A stretch of 64,000 bases of DNA from Methylobacter sp. S3L5C (GCF_022788635.1 NZ_CP076024.1:744001-808000); one strand, 5' to 3'. Positions 25,445 through 34,789 are shown, counted from the first letter of the stretch. The notes: generated from the letters alone by a model not told the origin. Numbers and translations: made by a program.

Positions 25445-27901
25445 TTAATCCTGCTTTTTACTTAATCGTAATGAATTAACAATAACCGACACCGAACTTA
25501 AGGCCATGGCGGCAGACGCTATCATTGGGTTAAGTTTACCCATAGCGGCAACCGGTATCGCGATAACGTTATAACCAAAAGCCCAAAACAGGTTTTGCTT
25601 AATAATCTTGATGGTATCGGTACTTAACTGAATAGCATCGGTCACTTTGGTAATGTCTCCATGCACCAGCGTCATATCGGCCGATTCAATGGCAACATCA
25701 GTCCCTGTACCGATGGCAAATCCGACATTAGCCGCCGCCAATGCGGGTGCATCATTAATACCGTCACCAATCATGCCGACTTTTTTACCTTCCTTTTGAA
25801 ACTGATGAATAATTGCCAATTTTTGTTCAGGAGTCGCATTGGCAATAACTGTTTCAATACCGACAATGGCAGCAATATACTGTGCTGTTTTTTCAGTATC
25901 ACCGGTTACCATCAGCGTTTGTATACCCAATTTTTTCAGATGTTGAATGGCCTGTATTGCCTGTGGCCTGGGCTTGTCGGCAATACCAAACACAGCAGCG
26001 GCCTTGCCGTTGATTGCCATTAATACCGGTGTTTTGCCCTGTTCTGAAAAATCACTGGCGGCCGACAACAAGCCATCAACATCAACCTCGTTATCCAACA
26101 ACCAGGCTTTATTACCCAACAACAGCTTTTTACCATCTATTTCTGCTTCAATTCCCCGCCCGGTTTCACTGTAAAAGTGCGTACATTCCTGCTGCTCAAT
26201 CGACTGCTCTTTTGCATAAGCTACTATTGCCTTACCCAAAAAATGTTCTGAATTATTTTCTGCAGAAGCCGCCAAACGGATTAATTTTTCTTCACTCATC
26301 CGGGACAATTTAAATAAATCAGTCACCTTGGGTTTGCCTTCCGTAATCGTGCCGGTTTTATCAAAAACGACAACATCAAGCTTCGCTGCTGTTTCCAGGC
26401 TTTCGCCATTACGGATATAAATACCTACGCTTGCAGCTTGACCTGCTCCCACCATAATAGCCGCAGGCGTTGCCAGGCCGAGCGCACAAGGACAGGCTAT
26501 CAATAATACGGTGATGGCATTACCAAAGGCAAAACCAAATGGTGCTCCTACCACTAACCAACCAACCAGGGTTAAACCTGACAGCACCATTACAGCAGGT
26601 ACAAATACGGCAGAGATTTTATCCACCTGTTTTTGAATCGGTAACTTGGTTGCCTGGGCCTGCTCAACCATGTGTACTATTCCCGCCAGCACGGTGTCCA
26701 TACCCACCGCTGTCACGCGAATACGCAACGCCCCACTACCATTAATACAACCACCAATCACCTGATGACCGATGTCTTTAACGACCGGTAAACTTTCTCC
26801 CGTTACCATGGCTTCATCGACCGTCGATACACCCTGAATAACGACACCATCCGTGGGTATTTTTTCACCGGGACGAACCAGTAACACATCGCCAATAACA
26901 CAATCATCAACGGCAACAACCATTTCTTGCCCGTCACGGATGAGCGTTGCTGTTTGCGGCTGTAAATCAACCAGCTTACGTATTGCTTCACCCGCCTTGC
27001 CTTTTGCGCGCTCCTCTAAAAAACGCCCCAGCAAGACAAAAGTAATAATGGCTGCTGCAGCTTCAAAGTAGATATAACCACTACGTCTGAATAAGGCAGG
27101 CAAACTGTAGCCATAAGCCGAACCCACCCCCAGCGTAATTAAAGTATCCATATTGGCTGTGCGCTGTTTTGCCAAGCGCCAGGCTTTTGCGAAAAATGTT
27201 CCGCCCGACCAGAAAACCACAGGCGTTGTCAGCACAAACTGTAACCAGTGTAACCAACGCGCTGTCGGCATACTCATTCCAACCAGGATCACCGGCAAAC
27301 TCAACAGCCCAGACCAGATAAAACGGCGTTTGGCCATAACAATCCGTTGCTGTTCCTTTTCAATCAGTTTTTTACGTTGGGATAAGGTATCCATCGCGTA
27401 GGTTTTATAACCCAGGGTTGCTACTTTGGCGCAGACATCAGTCGTAGTTAACTGGCCATAAACTATCAGCGTTGAAGTACCAAAATTAACACTGGCCCGC
27501 TTGATTCGCGGATCACGCGTTAACACCATTTCGATTAGTAAGGCACAGGAAGCACAAGTCATACCTTCAATAGCAAGATCAACTTCCTGTATCGGTCCGT
27601 CAAAGACCGACTTTTTCTGGCTGTGCTGATCAGCCTTTTTTCTGGTCATATTACCCAGCACGGCATCCAGTAAAACGAGTAAATTCTTTTTTGGCAACCT
27701 GACAGGATCAAACTCAATAACAACAGAACCCAACGCACAAACCGAGCGAATTTTTTTTATTTCAGGCCGTTTTTTTAAAAGAATTTCAAAAACATAACTA
27801 CGCTCCAGATCATTCTTCAAGACCGGCGATAATATTCTGATACGTCTTTTTAACTGATGAACCAGTTGAAAATTTTTTGGGGTAGCAGTTTGTGTATCCA
27901 T
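25445..27901 (-). CDS. P1B-type heavy-metal ATPase (copper-type, CPC)
   Basis: 818 residues. The N-terminus has a degenerate HMA-like fold without CxxC (about 15-85), then a normal HMA domain with 'GMTCASC' (Cys116, Cys119). Eight membrane helices follow, with the metal-site 'CPC' (470-472), the phosphorylation site 'DKTGT' (514-518), the TGES loop, and 'GDGINDAPALAAANVGFAIG'. CPC plus CxxC is the usual sign of Cu(I) transport. It pumps metal out of the cytoplasm, either for detoxification or for loading cuproenzymes. It is the centre of a minus-strand set with the SafE-like and EcsC genes. Confidence 0.93.
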   Translation of the reverse strand: MDTQTATPKNFQLVHQLKRRIRILSPVLKNDLERSYVFEILLKKRPEIKKIRSVCALGSVVIEFDPVRLPKKNLLVLLDAVLGNMTRKKADQHSQKKSVFDGPIQEVDLAIEGMTCASCALLIEMVLTRDPRIKRASVNFGTSTLIVYGQLTTTDVCAKVATLGYKTYAMDTLSQRKKLIEKEQQRIVMAKRRFIWSGLLSLPVILVGMSMPTARWLHWLQFVLTTPVVFWSGGTFFAKAWRLAKQRTANMDTLITLGVGSAYGYSLPALFRRSGYIYFEAAAAIITFVLLGRFLEERAKGKAGEAIRKLVDLQPQTATLIRDGQEMVVAVDDCVIGDVLLVRPGEKIPTDGVVIQGVSTVDEAMVTGESLPVVKDIGHQVIGGCINGSGALRIRVTAVGMDTVLAGIVHMVEQAQATKLPIQKQVDKISAVFVPAVMVLSGLTLVGWLVVGAPFGFAFGNAITVLLIACPCALGLATPAAIMVGAGQAASVGIYIRNGESLETAAKLDVVVFDKTGTITEGKPKVTDLFKLSRMSEEKLIRLAASAENNSEHFLGKAIVAYAKEQSIEQQECTHFYSETGRGIEAEIDGKKLLLGNKAWLLDNEVDVDGLLSAASDFSEQGKTPVLMAINGKAAAVFGIADKPRPQAIQAIQHLKKLGIQTLMVTGDTEKTAQYIAAIVGIETVIANATPEQKLAIIHQFQKEGKKVGMIGDGINDAPALAAANVGFAIGTGTDVAIESADMTLVHGDITKVTDAIQLSTDTIKIIKQNLFWAFGYNVIAIPVAAMGKLNPMIASAAMALSSVSVIVNSLRLSKKQD

Positions 27902-28035
27902 AGAAAGAATTTTAAGAAATATGCCGGAGGAGAAGGTGACGAATGCAACTATTCATGAGCTTATTATCAACACAAATTTAACCCTGCAAGACAAAAAAAT
28001 CTGATTTTCAGTCAATTTGCCTCGCACTTTTATGT

Positions 28036-28653
28036 CTACTTTTGTTTACGCGAACGAACCAGCAGAAAGAATAGATAAAACAGAGCCATCCATTCATAAC
28101 GATACTTGAGGGGTTTTAAAAGCCAATTTTGAGTAATATCGTTCCAATGCAATTTTATAAGGAAAAGCACCAGAATGTCGTTCAAAAAAGAAATAACCGC
28201 TTTTTCCGGATCTTGCATGAAAGCATTCGGTTTTTTCATACCCATCCGGGTAATCACTTTGGCTGCCTGAACAGTCTCTTTTGCAGCGCCGAATTTTTCT
28301 TTAGCCCAACGTGTCACTTTAAAATTATCTATTTTGGCTTTGGCTTTTTCTTTCCAACGGGCCGATGTAGAAACGGGTTTTGGTTTTAAGGCACCTTTTG
28401 TTTCAAGATCACTCAGTAAATCAAACAATTGCCTGGCCAGTGCTTTAAAATCACAAATAGTTTCATTAAAACGAATAGATAATTTTTGCTGACCGCGATA
28501 GAGAGTAACGCCGTACACACCGTCTATTCCAGAAATACCATCGGTTACCGCCTTGGCAACATCAACATGACAAATCCGAGCGGGTATTTCAAACCGTACA
28601 TGCCCGTCCAGGTTATAACGCAGCACAAATTCTTTTTGGATAGACATAATCAA
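28036..28653 (-). CDS. Degenerate HMA-domain membrane protein
   Basis: 205 residues. Residues about 8-85 have the beta-alpha-beta pattern of an HMA domain (LDGHVRFEIPARI, ISGIDGVYGVTLYRGQQKLSIRF) but no CxxC motif, like the first domain of the neighbouring ATPase. A basic linker (about 95-140) and a C-terminal hydrophobic stretch (about 150-200) follow. It is 134 bp upstream of the ATPase start on the same strand. It may be a membrane-anchored partner or regulator of the pump. No direct metal ligand pair is visible. Confidence 0.7.
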   Translation of the reverse strand: MIMSIQKEFVLRYNLDGHVRFEIPARICHVDVAKAVTDGISGIDGVYGVTLYRGQQKLSIRFNETICDFKALARQLFDLLSDLETKGALKPKPVSTSARWKEKAKAKIDNFKVTRWAKEKFGAAKETVQAAKVITRMGMKKPNAFMQDPEKAVISFLNDILVLFLIKLHWNDITQNWLLKPLKYRYEWMALFYLFFLLVRSRKQK

Positions 28654-28673
28654 ATAAGCCCCTGAAAAAACAA

Positions 28674-28711
28674 AACGGGTACCCTGTCTTTATTGAAACA
28701 GGTTACCCGTT
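28674..28711 (-). terminator. Rho-independent terminator (minus strand)
   Basis: Arms 28674-28687 and 28698-28711 (AACGGGTAACCTGT as read on the minus strand) pair at 13 of 14 positions. On the minus strand the hairpin is followed by TTGTTTTTTC. It lies after the paralogue-2 gene and before the HMA-like gene, so it may separate the small-protein genes from the ATPase operon. Confidence 0.7.
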
Positions 28712-28903
28712 AATGAAGTCACTCCTGCTATAACAAATGAGCCAACTTTAAGTGATATCCAGGAATTAAAACCACAGGTGGCACAGGATTTTCGTTTATT
28801 TACAACGACGGCAAAGATGCAGAGCAACGCAATAAATTAATAAGAAGGCCAGCAAGTTGGGTATATTATTCGCAGAAAATCACCTTAATGAAGAATCTAC
28901 TGG

Positions 28904-29182
28904 TTATTCTTTGCTTTCAGCAACAATATCTTCAAGATTTTCTTTTTGTTGTAAGACAAAATCTTTACCGGCATCTACCGCGCGGGTAGTACTGGAAACG
29001 ATTTCTTTTCTGTATTTATAGACCAGATAACCGGCGACCAAACCTAAGCCAAAAACCAGAACCGGATGTTTAGCAACATTACCCATTAGTCTACTCCCCG
29101 TATGTACTGTAGATGAAACAATTGACCCTTTAACAACTTCTTTAGCAACAGAACTGGCTGCCTTAACGTGCGCGTGCTTCAT
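28904..29182 (-). CDS. YtxH-like one-helix membrane protein (paralogue 2)
   Basis: 92 residues. The core 'KHPVLVFGLGLVAGYLVYKYRKEI' and tail 'KDFVLQQKENLEDIVAE' match paralogue 1 (23361-23741) nearly position by position; the N-terminal part is shorter and more Ala/Ser-rich. One hydrophobic helix of Gly-rich type is predicted. It is 39 bp downstream of the cysteine-ribbon gene at 29222-29389. Confidence 0.72.
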   Translation of the reverse strand: MKHAHVKAASSVAKEVVKGSIVSSTVHTGSRLMGNVAKHPVLVFGLGLVAGYLVYKYRKEIVSSTTRAVDAGKDFVLQQKENLEDIVAESKE

Positions 29183-29221
29183 ATGCCATTTTCCTTTAAT
29201 AATATTAACGCTGACGAATAA

Positions 29222-29389
29222 TTAATCTTGATCGGATTCAGGCAGAAGCAAATCTTCATTTAACAATTGATAAATACCTTTGCATCCTTCGCAACAAAAC
29301 GCTTTATCGCCTTCTTGGGTTTTCAATGTAAAGCCGGATATTTCGACGGGCAACCCGCAAAGATCACACTCTTTTTTAGTATCAGTCAT
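29222..29389 (-). CDS. Free-standing cysteine-ribbon (P-type ATPase metal-binding type)
   Basis: A 55-residue protein starting MTDTKKECDLCGLPVEI and containing 'FCCEGCKGIYQLL'. The C-x2-C ... C-C-x2-C pattern is that of the small domain normally fused to the N-terminus of CcoI/FixI-type copper ATPases. Here the domain is a separate gene next to an ATPase that lacks it. It likely binds metal (Cu or Zn) in the cytoplasm and may hand it to the pump. Confidence 0.75.
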   Translation of the reverse strand: MTDTKKECDLCGLPVEISGFTLKTQEGDKAFCCEGCKGIYQLLNEDLLLPESDQD

Positions 29390-29822
29390 TATAATTAGCT
29401 ATTATATTTGGGCTGATTGTTATATTAGCAAAGTATGCATCTTATCACAATAGTCAGCAGTTTATCTTTAACGACTTAGTTTATGATCACATAAGCCTTG
29501 ACGGTGAAAATTAGTTTTATGAAAGCCGTTGAAACAAGACTTTATTGACGATGACCCGTTACCAATTTATAAGTTTGTTAACTCTGGGGTTTGCAATAAT
29601 ACTTAAACACTCACCATACCGACTTTTCTGGTGAAGTTAGGATTTATCTGTTGAAGTATAGACGACAAAAACAAGTCGTTAAACCATCCCTGATTCAACC
29701 AAACAACTCACCAGTTGATTAATATCGAATTAACCTCACTCAAGTTTATGGCTTAACGTTTTTAATACCCGCTTACTATTTTGACTCACTGTAATCATCC
29801 CCATAAATAGTGAGTCATTTCA
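29390..29822. other. Intergenic region, one weak hairpin
   Basis: No gene seen over 433 bp. TGACTCACT/AGTGAGTCA arms near 29783-29816 form a 9-bp hairpin just after the stop of the minus-strand gene at 29823. There is no clear T-tract on that strand, so terminator function is uncertain. Confidence 0.4.
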
Positions 29823-30038
29823 TTATACAACCTTGGAATCATCAGTCGCACAACTGACAGCTTTACTTGAGGCCTTCATCAGGGCAATTCTTAATGCTCC
29901 TGTCAAACTAGCGCCCAAGCCCAGCCTAACCGCCAAGGCAGGCACTAAAATCATGGATGCAACAACTAAACCGGTTCCTAATAACAAAGCGCCGTTATTG
30001 GTTTTTTTTACGGTTGTCTGTGCTAATTGCTGATTCAT
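29823..30038 (-). CDS. Small glycine/alanine-rich membrane protein
   Basis: 71 residues: a polar start (MNQQLAQTTVKKTNNG), one long hydrophobic stretch (about 17-50, ALLLGTGLVVASMILVPALA) with Gly/Ala helix-packing residues, and a polar tail ending DDSKVV. A ribosome-binding site (AGAGGTGAAAA on the coding strand) precedes the ATG. No family recognised. Its place at the head of the metal cluster suggests membership. Confidence 0.55.
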   Translation of the reverse strand: MNQQLAQTTVKKTNNGALLLGTGLVVASMILVPALAVRLGLGASLTGALRIALMKASSKAVSCATDDSKVV

Positions 30039-30116
30039 TTTTCACCTCTGCCATACAATTAAGTAACAAAATATACAAAAGTAAAAGCATGATTAATGCC
30101 AAAATATTAACCACTT

Positions 30117-30191
30117 GAATTCATTGCATTTTAATTGAAATTTAATGAATTCATTTTATTAAACTGTGTTATATAACACAGTTTAATAAAA
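30117..30191. promoter_or_regulatory. Two palindromes upstream of the ATP-grasp gene
   Basis: A perfect 38-bp palindrome occupies 30154-30191; each half is TTTTATTAAACTGTGTTAT or its complement. Just before it, GAATTCATT (30117-30125) and AATGAATTC (30144-30152) form another inverted repeat. The pair lies in the 366-bp gap (30039-30404) between divergent genes. It may be a large operator or a bidirectional structure. The only other frame in the gap (30203-30397, 64 codons) has no ribosome-binding site and is not called. Confidence 0.5.
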
Positions 30192-30404
30192 ATATAGGCC
30201 ATATGACCTATATTTTAAAAAATATCTCGCACCCTCTGCTTATTATTTGTCCCATAAAAATAACTAATGGGTATAATCTACCACTTGTTCAGTCATTAAT
30301 CTTCTTGATATGCCAAGCCAAACACCTTATCTACCATTACCGGTTTAATCCAATCCCTAAATCCGACAAAGCACGAATATTTATCAGCAATAAATGAAAT
30401 TTTA

Positions 30405-31754
30405 ATGACTCTCTTATCCCATACAGGTCACTTACCCATAACCACTGATCAACAATGCGAACAAAAAGTAAGGCAACTTAACAGCCAATGTCGCTGTGGG
30501 TCCCTCAATCGGGAAGCAATTCGTGCGGAATTATGGCAACAGCAGGACGATAGTAATCTATACCAAATGATCATTGAAGATCGCCCTAACCTCTTCGCTG
30601 AGTCCCCCGTATTTGTTACCGATAGCTGCATAAAAAAACAACAGGAAATTATTGGTGCGGTAGAAATGGTTATCGCTTTGCCGGCTTATCAACAACGAGT
30701 CCTTGCTTATGCTCCTGATGCGGCCAAATTTATTCCCAAAGCCCACAGTGTATTTTTTGGTTATGACTTTCATCTAAGCCCCAAAGGACCACAACTAATT
30801 GAAATTAATACCAATGCTGGCGGCGCTTTACTCAATGCCATTGTCGCGCGAACCCAAAAAGCCTGTTGTGATCGGTCCGATGCCCCATTACCACCGCCGA
30901 TAACAAATGCCTCGGTCATCGCTCATCCAGAACAAGCATTTATTGAAATGTTTCTTGAAGAGTGGCAAGCTGAACGAGGCCAGCAACCCTTACGTTCAAT
31001 CGCTATCGTCGATGAAACCCCGCAAAACCAATATATGCTGCCGGAGTTTATTTTATTTAAAAAACTGTTTGAACAGCATAACTTCACTGCTGTTATCTGC
31101 GATCCTTCTGAACTTGTTTATCACGACCAGGCACTTTGGCACGACAGTCAACATATCGACCTTGTCTACAATCGGTTGACAGATTTTGGCTTGGAAGCAC
31201 CGGCACATAAGTCTTTACTTGAAGCCTACCTGACAGAAGCGGTGGTGATGACCCCTACGCCAAGAGCCCATGCGCTTTATGCCAACAAAAAAAATCTGGT
31301 CGTTCTCACCGACGAAGCCGCGTTGATAGATATCGGTGTTGACGCAAAAACCAGAACCATACTGCTTAACGGAATCGCCCATACAAAGTCTGTCAATCCT
31401 GATGATGCCGATAATTTATGGACTGATCGCAAACAGCTGTTTTTTAAACCCGCCAAAGGTTACGGCAGTAAAGCCGCCTATCGTGGCGACAAACTGACCA
31501 AGCGGGTGTTCGGTGAAATATTGCAAGGTGATTATGTTGCACAGACACTGGTGCAACCTAGCGAGCGACAACTGGAAATAGAAAATAAAATCGTCGATTT
31601 CAAACTGGATCTACGCCATTACGTTTATAAAGGTCAAACACAATTGGTAAGCGCCCGCTTATATCAGGGACAAACCACTAATTTTCGTACGCCCGGCGGT
31701 GGCTTTGCCCAAGTTTTAGTGGTTCCTTGCCAAAATAAGGAAACAGACAGCTAA
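30405..31754 (+). CDS. ATP-grasp-like protein of unknown substrate
   Basis: 449 residues. Features fit an ATP-grasp-type ligase: 'GPQLIEINTNAGGALLNAIVA' (about 128-148) resembles the acidic metal-binding strand of circularly permuted ATP-grasps, 'LFFKPAKGYGSKAAYRGD' (about 347-364) the nucleotide-binding Lys/Gly loop, and 'DFKLDLRHYVYKGQTQLVSARLYQGQTTNFRTPGGGFAQV' a C-terminal core. A Cys cluster 'CRCG' lies near residue 30. The enzyme probably joins an acid to an amine or makes a peptide, but no partner gene is adjacent to name a substrate. Confidence 0.6.
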   Translation: MTLLSHTGHLPITTDQQCEQKVRQLNSQCRCGSLNREAIRAELWQQQDDSNLYQMIIEDRPNLFAESPVFVTDSCIKKQQEIIGAVEMVIALPAYQQRVLAYAPDAAKFIPKAHSVFFGYDFHLSPKGPQLIEINTNAGGALLNAIVARTQKACCDRSDAPLPPPITNASVIAHPEQAFIEMFLEEWQAERGQQPLRSIAIVDETPQNQYMLPEFILFKKLFEQHNFTAVICDPSELVYHDQALWHDSQHIDLVYNRLTDFGLEAPAHKSLLEAYLTEAVVMTPTPRAHALYANKKNLVVLTDEAALIDIGVDAKTRTILLNGIAHTKSVNPDDADNLWTDRKQLFFKPAKGYGSKAAYRGDKLTKRVFGEILQGDYVAQTLVQPSERQLEIENKIVDFKLDLRHYVYKGQTQLVSARLYQGQTTNFRTPGGGFAQVLVVPCQNKETDS

Positions 31755-32031
31755 TTCAAGCCGTTCAGTTTCATCCAGTGAATACGTTCGTTTATTTTTC
31801 TATTTTGGAAATATTATTGTTTACAGGTAATTTTTTAAATGTTATAAATTAAAAAACGCCCACAATAGCCGCTAATACTCACAGTAGCCGCTAACCATCA
31901 GCAACACTTTTTAAAGGCGAACCCAATATGACCAGTTCTGGTAGTCAATTAGTCACAGGCCCTGATTTACTGGTGTCATGTCATTTACTCACTTGTTGAT
32001 CCACTGAGTCAATTGACCCTCAATAGCCATT

Positions 32032-32658
32032 ATGATATCTCACGCGTTAACTATTATAATAAACGAAATGGATAAGCATTTTGCCGATACTTATTTACTG
32101 GGCGAACCTACAAAAGTAGTGCTGGGTAATCTTGCCGAAGGTTTTACTGCCAATGGCGATTCCAGAGAAAAACTTATCTTGTCCATGGTAAACATAAGGG
32201 AAGAAAAAACGCTAAAAAATGTTCCTAATTATCTGCGTAATGATATTACCCACAACATCATTTATGAAAACCCTCCAGTCTTTCTTAACTTTCAGATTTT
32301 AATTACTGCAACTCACAGTAATTACACCAATGCGCTACTGGTACTATCAAGAGCCATTCGTTTTTTTCAATTTAAAAACGTATTTACTCAGGATAGTGTT
32401 GATTCACTCTCTCTCAGCAAACATAGACCTGACAATCCACTTGATCAATTGGAGGCTTTCAAACTCATCTTTGATTTATATTCTCCAACGATGGAAGAAG
32501 TCAACCACTTATGGGGTACGTTAGGGGGAAAGCAATACCCATTTGTTTTGTATATGCTACGAATGTTGGATCTAAAATTCAACGCCATACAAAACGAAAG
32601 CAGTAGTATTACTGATATTGTCAGGAATGTTTATCACAAAAAACCGTTAACCAGCTAA
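32032..32658 (+). CDS. eCIS cap protein, DUF4255 (Pvc16/Afp16-like)
   Basis: 208 residues matching the DUF4255/Pvc16 N-terminal family: 'MISHALTIIINEMDKHF', 'VVLGNLAE...ILSMVNIREEKTLKN', 'NPPVFLNFQILITATHSNYTNALLVLSRAIRFFQFKNVFT', 'LDQLEAFKLIFDLYSPTMEEVNHLWGTLGGKQYPFVLYMLRML'. In Afp and PVC particles this protein terminates the tube and sheath at the distal end. It is the first gene of the eCIS run; 307 bp separate it from the sheath gene. The 277 bp before it hold a 23-codon frame at 31929-32000 that is not called. Confidence 0.88.
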   Translation: MISHALTIIINEMDKHFADTYLLGEPTKVVLGNLAEGFTANGDSREKLILSMVNIREEKTLKNVPNYLRNDITHNIIYENPPVFLNFQILITATHSNYTNALLVLSRAIRFFQFKNVFTQDSVDSLSLSKHRPDNPLDQLEAFKLIFDLYSPTMEEVNHLWGTLGGKQYPFVLYMLRMLDLKFNAIQNESSSITDIVRNVYHKKPLTS

Positions 32659-32965
32659 TAACGAAAGCTGTCCTGATTGGCAAGGAACATTGGCTGTAAC
32701 TGGCAGCATGAAAGACTTAATGTGTATATAAAAACACCGCTCTTTTTAACTATACCGCATTAACACCACAAACTCAGAAAGTTAATAAAAAATGAGTGCT
32801 GTGACTTAAACAGAACTCAATCGGCTTTGGTTAACCCATTTTTAAAAATGCCGACACTAATGACAAGCTCTCGGAAGGTTGGGTAAAAGCGGATAAAAAC
32901 GGTACAAAAAGCTCCTGCCTTGTTTCGGAAATTTTTGTATAACCTCATCACTGTCAAAATACTAA
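32659..32965. other. Gap between cap and sheath genes
   Basis: 307 bp with no coding frame of note. An AT-rich stretch with TATAAC near 32938 could be a -10 element for the main eCIS operon, but no matching -35 is clear. Confidence 0.3.
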
Positions 32966-32977
32966 ATGGTGAATAAC

Positions 32978-34789
32978 ATGGCAACAGCTTATAAAACCCC
33001 CGGAGTTTATATTGAGGAAATCACCAAATTTCCTCCGTCAATAGCACCTGTAGAAACTGCGATACCTGCTTTTATAGGGTACACAGAAACAGCTGCTGAA
33101 GGTAAAACTGATTTAACCCTAAAACCAACCCGCATAACGTCCTTACTTGAATATGAAAATTTATTCGGTTTCTCAAATGCAGAAAGATTCAGGGTTGATG
33201 TCGATTTAAATACCAATACGGGTGTGTACCAGATTGATATTGAGGAAAAACCATCGCCAGCTTTTATTCTTTATCATTCCATGCAAGCCTTTTATGCAAA
33301 CGGAGGGGGAGCTTGTTACATTATTTCCGTTGGCTCATTTTTAGACGGTAAAGCTGACATCAACAGTATTTTAAAAGGCTTGTCTGCTGCCCGTATAGTC
33401 GATGAAGTCACTTTGCTGATCAGTCCTGAAGCCGTGCTTTTGAGCGATTCGCAATACGGACAGTGGGCTACCGGAGCCATCAAACAAAGCGCTGAATTAC
33501 AGGATCGATTTACGGTATTGGATGTTTCTGATAAATATAAATCCAATGCCGACATTACCACTTTTTTCAGGAACGCTGTGCCATCAATCGTAGCGGAAGC
33601 CAAATATGGTGCTGCTTATTATCCTTTTGTAGAATCGGCGTTTTCGTATCGACTGGTGGATAGCACTAGTACCAACATTAGTTTTGTCAGAGTCTATACC
33701 GAAAACGGGGTAAAACTGAATACGGCAACTGAAGCAACTGCAGCGCAAACGGCCTATAGCAGCCTGATTGCTGCGGAAGACGACAATAGCAGCAAATTGG
33801 CAGATTTTAGTAAAACTAACAAGATTAAATTGATCGCTGATCAGATAAAAGCCGTTACTGATAAAATAAAAGGCATTGTTACCGATGTCGATGCGATTAA
33901 AGAAGCAATATACCAAGCGGTTGGCAAAGAAAATATTGATTCCTCCATCCAAAATGTCACTACGACAGCTACCGCATTAAATAAAGCAGTAGATGATTGG
34001 CTGAAAGCAAAAATTACTGACTTGGCAACCGCTCAAACAGCTCTTGACACCACGCAAGCTGCCCTGATTGCTGCTAAAACAGCAATGGCGGGGGCTTCTG
34101 ATAAATTATTGGCTAAAGGCGATTTCTCATTTACCCAAATGAGCAAAGTTAAAAATAAAAGCAACGCACTTTATAATTCAATACTGGATAAAACGCTTAA
34201 TTCCGGCGTAATACTGCCTCCCAGCAGCTTTATTGCCGGTGTATACGCAGCTATTGACGGCAGTCGCGGCGTTTGGAAAGCGCCTGCCAATGTCAGTCTG
34301 GCAGCCGTTAAACAGCCCACACTACAAATTTCCAGTCAATTCCAGGGTGATTTAAATGTCGATACCTTGGCAGGAAAATCCGTCAATGCCATTCGTCCTT
34401 TCATTGGCAAAGGCACTCTCGTCTGGGGCGCCAGAACTCTTGCCGGCAATGATAACGAATGGCGTTATGTCAGTGTGCGACGCTTTTTTAATTTTGTTGA
34501 AGAGTCCGTCAAAAAAGCGACCGAACAATTTGTATTTGAACCTAACGATGCCAATACCTGGGTGAGAGTACAAGCCATGATCGAAAACTTTCTCACAGTA
34601 CTGTGGCGTCAAGGTGCTTTGCAAGGCGTTAAACCGGAACATGCCTTTTATGTCGCGGTAGGCTTGGGCAAGACCATGACGCCTCTGGATATTCTTGAAG
34701 GTCGCATGATTATTGAAATCGGCATGGCAGTTGTCCGTCCCGCTGAATTTATAATTCTCAAGTTCTCGCACAAAATGGCCGAATCATAA
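32978..34789 (+). CDS. eCIS contractile sheath protein (Afp2-4-like)
   Basis: About 603 residues. The ATG at 32978 is preferred because GGTGA lies 5 nt before it; an ATG at 32966 would add four residues. The N-terminal 'YKTPGVYIEEITKFPPSIAPVETAIPAFIGYT' and the C-terminal 'LVWGARTLAGNDNEWRYVSVRRFFNFVEESV' and 'VRPAEFIILKFSHKM' are sheath signatures. Residues about 245-395, counted from the first ATG, form an Ala/Thr/Lys/Asp-rich region with coiled-coil character inserted before 'LPPSSFIAGVYAAIDGSRGVWKAPAN'. Most sheaths lack a region that long. Afp has three sheath paralogues; only one is present here. The sheath contracts to drive the tube through the target membrane. Confidence 0.92.
   Translation: MATAYKTPGVYIEEITKFPPSIAPVETAIPAFIGYTETAAEGKTDLTLKPTRITSLLEYENLFGFSNAERFRVDVDLNTNTGVYQIDIEEKPSPAFILYHSMQAFYANGGGACYIISVGSFLDGKADINSILKGLSAARIVDEVTLLISPEAVLLSDSQYGQWATGAIKQSAELQDRFTVLDVSDKYKSNADITTFFRNAVPSIVAEAKYGAAYYPFVESAFSYRLVDSTSTNISFVRVYTENGVKLNTATEATAAQTAYSSLIAAEDDNSSKLADFSKTNKIKLIADQIKAVTDKIKGIVTDVDAIKEAIYQAVGKENIDSSIQNVTTTATALNKAVDDWLKAKITDLATAQTALDTTQAALIAAKTAMAGASDKLLAKGDFSFTQMSKVKNKSNALYNSILDKTLNSGVILPPSSFIAGVYAAIDGSRGVWKAPANVSLAAVKQPTLQISSQFQGDLNVDTLAGKSVNAIRPFIGKGTLVWGARTLAGNDNEWRYVSVRRFFNFVEESVKKATEQFVFEPNDANTWVRVQAMIENFLTVLWRQGALQGVKPEHAFYVAVGLGKTMTPLDILEGRMIIEIGMAVVRPAEFIILKFSHKMAES

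Noticed and set aside
30203-30397. 64-codon frame upstream of the ATP-grasp gene
   Set aside because: No ribosome-binding site, no family, and it follows directly after a palindrome; kept as unassigned sequence.
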